Shown: piece after piece, positions 6,201 to 6,500 of the stretch
How the letters are laid out: each line of letters starts with the position of its first letter
Position numbering within the stretch: the stretch's first letter is position 1
Origin: Elusimicrobia bacterium RIFCSPLOWO2_01_FULL_54_10
GTDB taxonomy: Bacteria > Elusimicrobiota > Elusimicrobia > 2-02-FULL-39-32
Assembly (NCBI GenBank): GCA_001799975.1
Contig: MGUQ01000079.1
Location: 1 to 6,500 of the forward strand
DNA: 6,500 bases
Reading direction: 5' to 3'
The notes under the pieces: generated by a model
Told to the model about the DNA's origin: nothing
Databases searched by the model: none
Seen by the model: the letters and a program-made list of their open reading frames with translations, nothing else
Made by a program: the position numbers and the translations under genes

Positions 6201-6498
6201 GGAAATCGCTTCCCAGGGCAGAATTTTGGGCCGACATCCAGAGATTGGTTCCGGTCGGCACAAAGTTCGCGACGTCTCCACCCTGGAATTGGTCTCCGTT
6301 CTGGTGTTTGATGAGGACCTCGGTGAAGACAGATTGGGAATTGTAGTCCGAGGCTGTGCCCGAAATGGTCAGGTTGCCGCTGGTCCTTATATATTGGGGG
6401 TTTTGAATCTGTGAATACCCTCCTACCAGAGTGGCAGAGGAGGTCGGGAGATCGGTGTCGTAATACCAGGAAACCTTGAAATTGTCATCCACGTCGAT
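1..6498 (-). CDS. Internal part of a giant tandem Ig-like repeat protein, open at both ends
   Basis: One minus-strand frame is open for all 2,166 codons of the window. No start can be assigned, because in-frame ATG codons fall inside modules, and no stop is reached. The product is an array of modules of about 137 residues, each with a D-T/S-x-x-P boundary, an SGTAxD strand, a YYWxGxxW-like motif and an AxDxAGN strand. These are features of bacterial Ig-like (Big) beta-sandwich domains; the closest family by memory is the Big_13/Big_6 type, not confirmed by search. Lysine is scarce, Ser/Thr/Asn/Gly are abundant, and there are only four cysteines. No membrane segment, signal peptide, sorting signal or enzyme motif is present. 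Such arrays are usually extracellular stalks or adhesins, so export is inferred. Third codon positions are mostly G or C throughout, consistent with one continuous gene. The reading frame is very secure, the fold assignment good, and the biological role unknown. Confidence 0.95.
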   Translation of the reverse strand, partial: MDVDDNFKVSWYYDTDLPTSSATLVGGYSQIQNPQYIRTSGNLTISGTASDYNSQSVFTEVLIKHQNGDQFQGGDVANFVPTGTNLWMSAQNSALGSDFPIGRSTYSWTISTSAANFVEDILYRVFSKAHDGTLASANHNEEVSNPLGGNSTVKFSFRVDNTAPEVLIASPTATPGAVTGENVYGNNSLLTISGTANDGLNLAKDSKISIVRYALTTANGYYWKREGRATNCGGGDLAGQWCSGTSDALIWNQALTTVDGIFTVWRDTGFNWNDDRVNTQEYTIRAYAIDFAGSTGTTSGAGTANIRFRVDLSTPESAVTGPPSDGYAINSQAVASGITISGTAKDLPDGTTMGLYLMYYQIQRSSDSFWWTGGNWVPNRPAPLQAPEYDPGVSIAQNWGLGLTDTPFTRITQGGRSTETIHVYAWAQDFVEKPDASFDNTESTIAIRKSFVFDNAPPRSAISYPISGSYYNKGTKPLSYVSGTAYDNDGSSAGIRIVPGNATYNGLLWDIMASRDNASFTEGSGDQYWNGTNFSSTLISQTTVATLTGGATSWFNDITPGNFEGGAGVYYRLRTQAIDKTFINFSGAAASLRGNLEDIGSPINNVSFFVIDTTAPSVLIQTPPDTSQTNQTSLGTIVGTVRDERGYATQPLWISSVAIAYYSVADPAAFWNHTTKTWSETGPASGQGSKFQPLTTHFFQIPLGSEITNDTAQNGYRSWNWTVTGSDTPTWVASPTHDYIIYSIAIDSASNQSRVYQATFTFTTPSTDSQTGILKPIAGTPHHTPPSPAFAITTNKLTVISGTAQDSTTVQIRITDTSLNPDEVWQGAWVSTNNCTAGAVLCSTFGFIGINAAPGGGNWTATLTAAPFGTGMFDGHGNHNFKVESRGSDGFTYEAEPFASRTLIIDSSAPLVSVLDPVAASTNTLRRIRATIQDPSPGVLVLTKFQIERITRDAKAFVITTDSFTAAPGQGTFLDTNASEDPIYKDTGVIVSDSLWQDGDEYKIIVIASDTANNITSVSHERTFLFDSSKPTATIVNPASGVYFKDIGVLSGTVIDVDPDGSGLRQASTVGQVYLRIQNLSSGLYFDPAQSGFLATESQAGSTLTATSLTGSPPDAWFYDNSILRGAFQTGTRYSIRVWAVDVAGNVQNFLSVPQSSHTFTYDTSSPTVVVNQPQLTGEPLKFTAVNIIANGISGTASDNPAINAGMRLPDYTADIQLSYLSGSSTYYWTGAVWQTDAASRTASGANWSLLPLPNAAEWQAQGDRLYRVMVRGYDAVTLSSDTAFSSPNMSAFTDYRTFIVDDTPPVSSVTVPARGGFVNALSQIQGTADAALSGLLRMEIQIATPAAVPAYYWTGSSWSPTAFYTTATVTGANTWSYSVIPPMLAANQTYAVIPKAFDVSGNTQTALTVSSFTVDQAAESIASTYPVTSEFFGGAGVAPFTGSYARKLINVLAGTASDSVSGVSRIEYEIRQSPPLPLDYFDGTSFSLANSSWNGVTHPTLWATSGTYVSTSVVPFQSSQNYRLRVRVFDGALNISSDPTSGTIDFLYDTSKPTSTLLYPNSPYISTVTVINGTVQDEEVAASNTRNAGFEKVEVAIQEVGGSWWDGLGGGDFDQSETWYPVSRGYVVGQSSVNAWNLPSSSIPAFVAGNSYWVKSRVIDRAHNVSSGLASSTYTFLFDPTPPLVTGAVGIGYPQSYLLRQSSVSFSSGSASDAGNSQLQVVQMRIRLEDASSGGTEGNYWNPATGRAAPQNNNDFSKTGADGTEWFPVSGTTLWSTGTFAGFWVDNSSYSIIVRARDNAGNYSAVYSTVNFTMDNGLPSSYVSLPSSSVIAGLPFGRISGTAIDSAGIVNDVNVAVKRLTGHATTWLNAAGSFAVDDDDPNWLTQLGGVIFTGGSPATWELPILAASLVSGASYFVMSRAIDEVANLEGSGAGNQGTIQYSSTFTYDTNFPTATLTNPGHLSTRRAGQAATISGTAADWVRTSSMTNYVNAIDVFIKQSTSALFLSGTGWGSAQVSFGASTASLIYGATWSITTNEAYVEDYYVNNSTYIIWGRARDLAGNVQTNFVNGVSSITFNYDTGAPTSVVRSLGNFNYYRADTLPNLTGTAADESEGGRVHMSSYSIRDASVATGRYWDGSTFTSNSEVFYALNFSNPNVWSTAPPVA
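262..654 (-). repeat. Module R14 (131 residues)
   Basis: The boundary DTNFPTATLTNP is followed by ATISGTAADWV. A variant aromatic motif LFLSGTGWG lies near 489-460, then the Trp strand ATWSITT and the near-consensus closing strand YIIWGRARDLAGNVQT. FNY precedes the next boundary. AGNVQ and the Asp-Thr boundary resemble R7. Confidence 0.86.
655..1053 (-). repeat. Module R13 (133 residues)
   Basis: The boundary DNGLPSSYV is followed by FGRISGTAIDSAGI. The aromatic motif is reduced to TTWLNAAGSF (Trp at 897-895), followed by an acidic stretch VDDDDPNW. The strand ATWELPI and the closing strand YFVMSRAIDEVANLEG lead into FTY at the next boundary. Confidence 0.84.
1054..1461 (-). repeat. Module R12 (136 residues)
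   Basis: The boundary DPTPPLVTG is followed by VSFSSGSASDAGNS (SGSA variant), the motif GNYWNPATGR (Tyr-Trp at 1278-1273), a Trp strand (TTLWSTG), and YSIIVRARDNAGNYS, a near-consensus closing strand. It ends with FTM before DNGLP. Confidence 0.86.
1462..1851 (-). repeat. Module R11 (130 residues)
   Basis: The boundary DTSKPTSTLLYP is followed by VTVINGTVQDEE, where NGTV replaces SGTA. The aromatic motif is GSWWDGLGGGDF (Trp-Trp at 1686-1681), with a Gly-rich turn. The Trp strand VNAWNLPSSS, the closing strand YWVKSRVIDRAHNVSS and FLF follow. Confidence 0.85.
1852..2253 (-). repeat. Module R10 (134 residues)
   Basis: The unit opens with the weak boundary DQAAES, followed by NVLAGTASDSVSGV. 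The aromatic motif is LDYFDGTSFS (Tyr-Phe at 2058-2053, Phe replacing Trp). The closing strand is YRLRVRVFDGALNIS, and FLY precedes the next boundary. The start is placed by spacing and the conserved Asp rather than by a full D-T-x-x-P. Confidence 0.83.
2254..2592 (-). repeat. Module R9 (113 residues), shortest complete unit
   Basis: The boundary DTPPVSSV is followed by LSQIQGTADAALSGL, AYYWTGSSWS (2448 to about 2419), TWSYSV, and YAVIPKAFDVSGNTQ. All core strands are present with minimal loops, so this is a good minimal reference for the module. Its downstream boundary is weak: FTVDQAAES lacks the Pro. Confidence 0.88.
2593..3012 (-). repeat. Module R8 (140 residues), near consensus
   Basis: The boundary DTSSPTVVVNQP is followed by NGISGTASDNPA, the full aromatic motif STYYWTGAVW (2829 to about 2800), the Trp strand NWSLLPLP, and LYRVMVRGYDAVTLSS. 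It ends with FIVD before DTPP. It is one of the two clearest examples of the YYWTGxxW motif. Confidence 0.89.
3013..3420 (-). repeat. Module R7 (136 residues), with an acidic DxDxDG-type loop
   Basis: The boundary DSSKPTATIVNP is followed by IGVLSGTVIDVDPDGSG, an acidic loop of the DxDxDG kind. The aromatic motif is reduced to GLYFDPAQSGF (Tyr-Phe at 3246-3241). The closing strand YSIRVWAVDVAGNVQ and boundary FTYDT are close to the consensus, with AGNVQ shared with R14. Confidence 0.86.
3310..3333 (-). other. Acidic DxDxDG-type loop, possible calcium site, in module R7
   Basis: The residues DVDPDGSG follow the SGTV strand directly. Spacing of the three Asp and the Gly matches calcium loops of the DxDxDG kind known from EF-hand-like and thrombospondin type 3 repeats. 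Sequence resemblance is the only support. Confidence 0.4.
3421..3783 (-). repeat. Module R6 (121 residues), most degenerate
   Basis: The boundary is DSSAPLVSVLDP. The SGTAxD strand is replaced by LRRIRATIQDPSPG, and no YYWxG motif is present; the middle reads FQIERITRDAKAFVITTD. The closing strand YKIIVIASDTANN and the next boundary FLFDSSKP are recognisable, so the unit still scans as a module. Its missing central motif accounts for its short length. Confidence 0.75.
3784..4197 (-). repeat. Module R5 (138 residues), with a cysteine pair and a His/Pro-rich start
   Basis: The unit begins with a degenerate boundary followed by KPIAGTPHHTPPSPAF, a His/Pro-rich linker not seen elsewhere in the window. 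It then has LTVISGTAQD, a Trp region (WQGAWVS) without the usual YYWxG, a CX6C pair, the strand NWTATLT, and HNFKVESRGSDG. It ends with TLII before a good boundary, DSSAP. The fold is probably conserved, but the details differ from the other modules. Confidence 0.78.
3973..3996 (-). other. CX6C cysteine pair in module R5
   Basis: Cys codons at 3996-3994 and 3975-3973 enclose TAGAVL and follow the Trp region (GAWVSTNN). The placement in the module is similar to that of the R1 pair, although the spacing differs. A disulfide-closed loop is inferred; metal binding is a weaker alternative. Confidence 0.6.
4198..4665 (-). repeat. Module R4 (156 residues), divergent
   Basis: The boundary is canonical (DTTAPSV). 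The SGTA strand has become LGTIVGTVRDERG, and the aromatic motif is AAFWNHTTKTW (Phe-Trp near 4491-4486). Strands SWNWTVT and YIIYSIAIDSASNQ follow. The boundary at its C-terminal end is degenerate: FTFTTPSTDSQTG has lost the D-T-x-x-P order, so the end at 4198 is placed by the remaining Asp and is approximate. Confidence 0.78.
4666..5139 (-). repeat. Module R3 (158 residues), longest unit
   Basis: The boundary DNAPPRS is followed by LSYVSGTAYDNDG, whose acidic end (DNDGSS) could take part in metal binding. Next come the motif QYWNGTNFS (from 4920), a Trp strand (TSWFNDI), and YYRLRTQAIDKTFIN with a poorly conserved end. An insertion between the SGTA strand and the YW motif, around VPGNATYNGLLWDIMASRD, makes this the longest unit in the window. 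Confidence 0.85.
5140..5568 (-). repeat. Module R2 (143 residues)
   Basis: The boundary DLSTPES is followed by ITISGTAKDLPDG, the aromatic motif FWWTGGNW (from 5394), a Pro-rich loop (VPNRPAPLQAPEYDP), and IHVYAWAQDFVEKPD in place of the usual AxDxAGN strand. It ends with the strand FVF before the next boundary. The long loop after the aromatic motif helps explain the above-average length. Confidence 0.86.
5569..6021 (-). repeat. Module R1 (151 residues), with a cysteine pair
   Basis: The module opens with DNTAPE and contains LLTISGTANDG, the aromatic motif YYWKREG (5838 to about 5818), and a closing strand YTIRAYAIDFAGST. It is one of only two modules with cysteines. The two lie in a CX9C arrangement soon after the YYW motif, suggesting a disulfide-closed loop on the domain surface. 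Confidence 0.87.
5773..5805 (-). other. CX9C cysteine pair in module R1
   Basis: Cys codons at 5805-5803 and 5775-5773 bracket a Gly-rich loop (GGGDLAGQW), eight residues after the Trp of the YYW motif. Apart from the pair in R5, there are no other cysteines in the 2,166 residues. A disulfide in an exported protein is the likely role, but this is inference. Confidence 0.6.
6022..6498 (-). repeat. Module R0, partial at its N-terminal side
   Basis: This unit is cut by the window edge before its own boundary motif. It shows the strand LTISGTASD, then a Trp in a TYSWTIS stretch near 6190-6170. It continues to YRVFSKAHDG, in the place of the usual YxIxAxAxDxAGN strand, and to the strand FSFRV that leads into the next boundary, DNTAPE. 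The canonical YYWxG motif is not recognisable; NLWMSAQ stands roughly in its place. Confidence 0.8.
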
Positions 6499-6500
6499 TT

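Noticed and set aside
1..6500. CRISPR array, insertion sequence, tRNA/rRNA, promoter or terminator
   Set aside because: No short direct repeats with even spacers, terminal inverted repeats, RNA-like folds or noncoding gaps were seen. The only periodicity is at the protein level, in steps of about 411 bases.
1..6500. A new multi-gene defence or metabolic system
   Set aside because: Only one coding frame is supported, so no operon or partner gene is visible, and the protein shows no nuclease, helicase, kinase or other catalytic motif.

Overview
The window lies entirely inside one very large gene on the minus strand. The frame whose codons start at positions divisible by 3 (first complete codon at 6498, last at 3-1) reads 2,166 codons without a stop. 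It gives a coherent, Ser/Thr/Gly/Asn/Asp- and aromatic-rich protein. Neither end of the gene is inside the window, so the full protein is longer than 2,166 residues. There is no intergenic space, and I found no RNA gene, mobile element, CRISPR array, promoter or terminator.

The protein is a tandem array of divergent modules that look like bacterial immunoglobulin-like (Big) domains. The boundary motif is an aromatic or hydrophobic strand followed by D-T/S-x-x-P (FTYDTSSP, FLFDSSKP, FNYDTGAP). It occurs 15 times, with Asp codons starting at 6021, 5568, 5139, 4665, 4197, 3783, 3420, 3012, 2592, 2253, 1851, 1461, 1053, 654 and 261. These define 14 complete modules of 113-158 residues (mean 137) and a partial module at each edge. 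A typical module runs: D-T-x-x-P boundary, an (I/V)-S-G-T-A-x-D strand, a Y-Y/F-W-x-G-x-x-W/F aromatic motif, a Trp-containing strand, and a Y-x-(I/V)-x-x-x-A-x-D-x-A-G-N strand leading into the next boundary. Modules are numbered R0 (N-terminal side, high coordinates) to R15 (C-terminal side, low coordinates).

The layout is not uniform. R1-R5 are the longer modules (138-158 residues). R4-R6 are the most divergent, with weakened boundary, SGTA or YYW motifs. R7-R14 are shorter and more regular (113-140 residues). The only four cysteines occur as two close pairs, in R1 and R5. R7 carries a DxDxDG-type acidic loop that could bind calcium.

The likely role is an exported or cell-surface giant repeat protein (adhesin, stalk or envelope scaffold), but no signal peptide, anchor or catalytic domain is visible. 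Giant repeat proteins with YDTxxP/SGTAxD/YYWxGxxW modules suggest an uncultivated bacterium of a group such as Elusimicrobiota or Omnitrophota. That assignment rests on style and on a GC content that looks to be in the middle to high fifties percent by eye. It is low-confidence inference. No multi-gene system can be seen; the interest lies in the size and architecture of this one protein.
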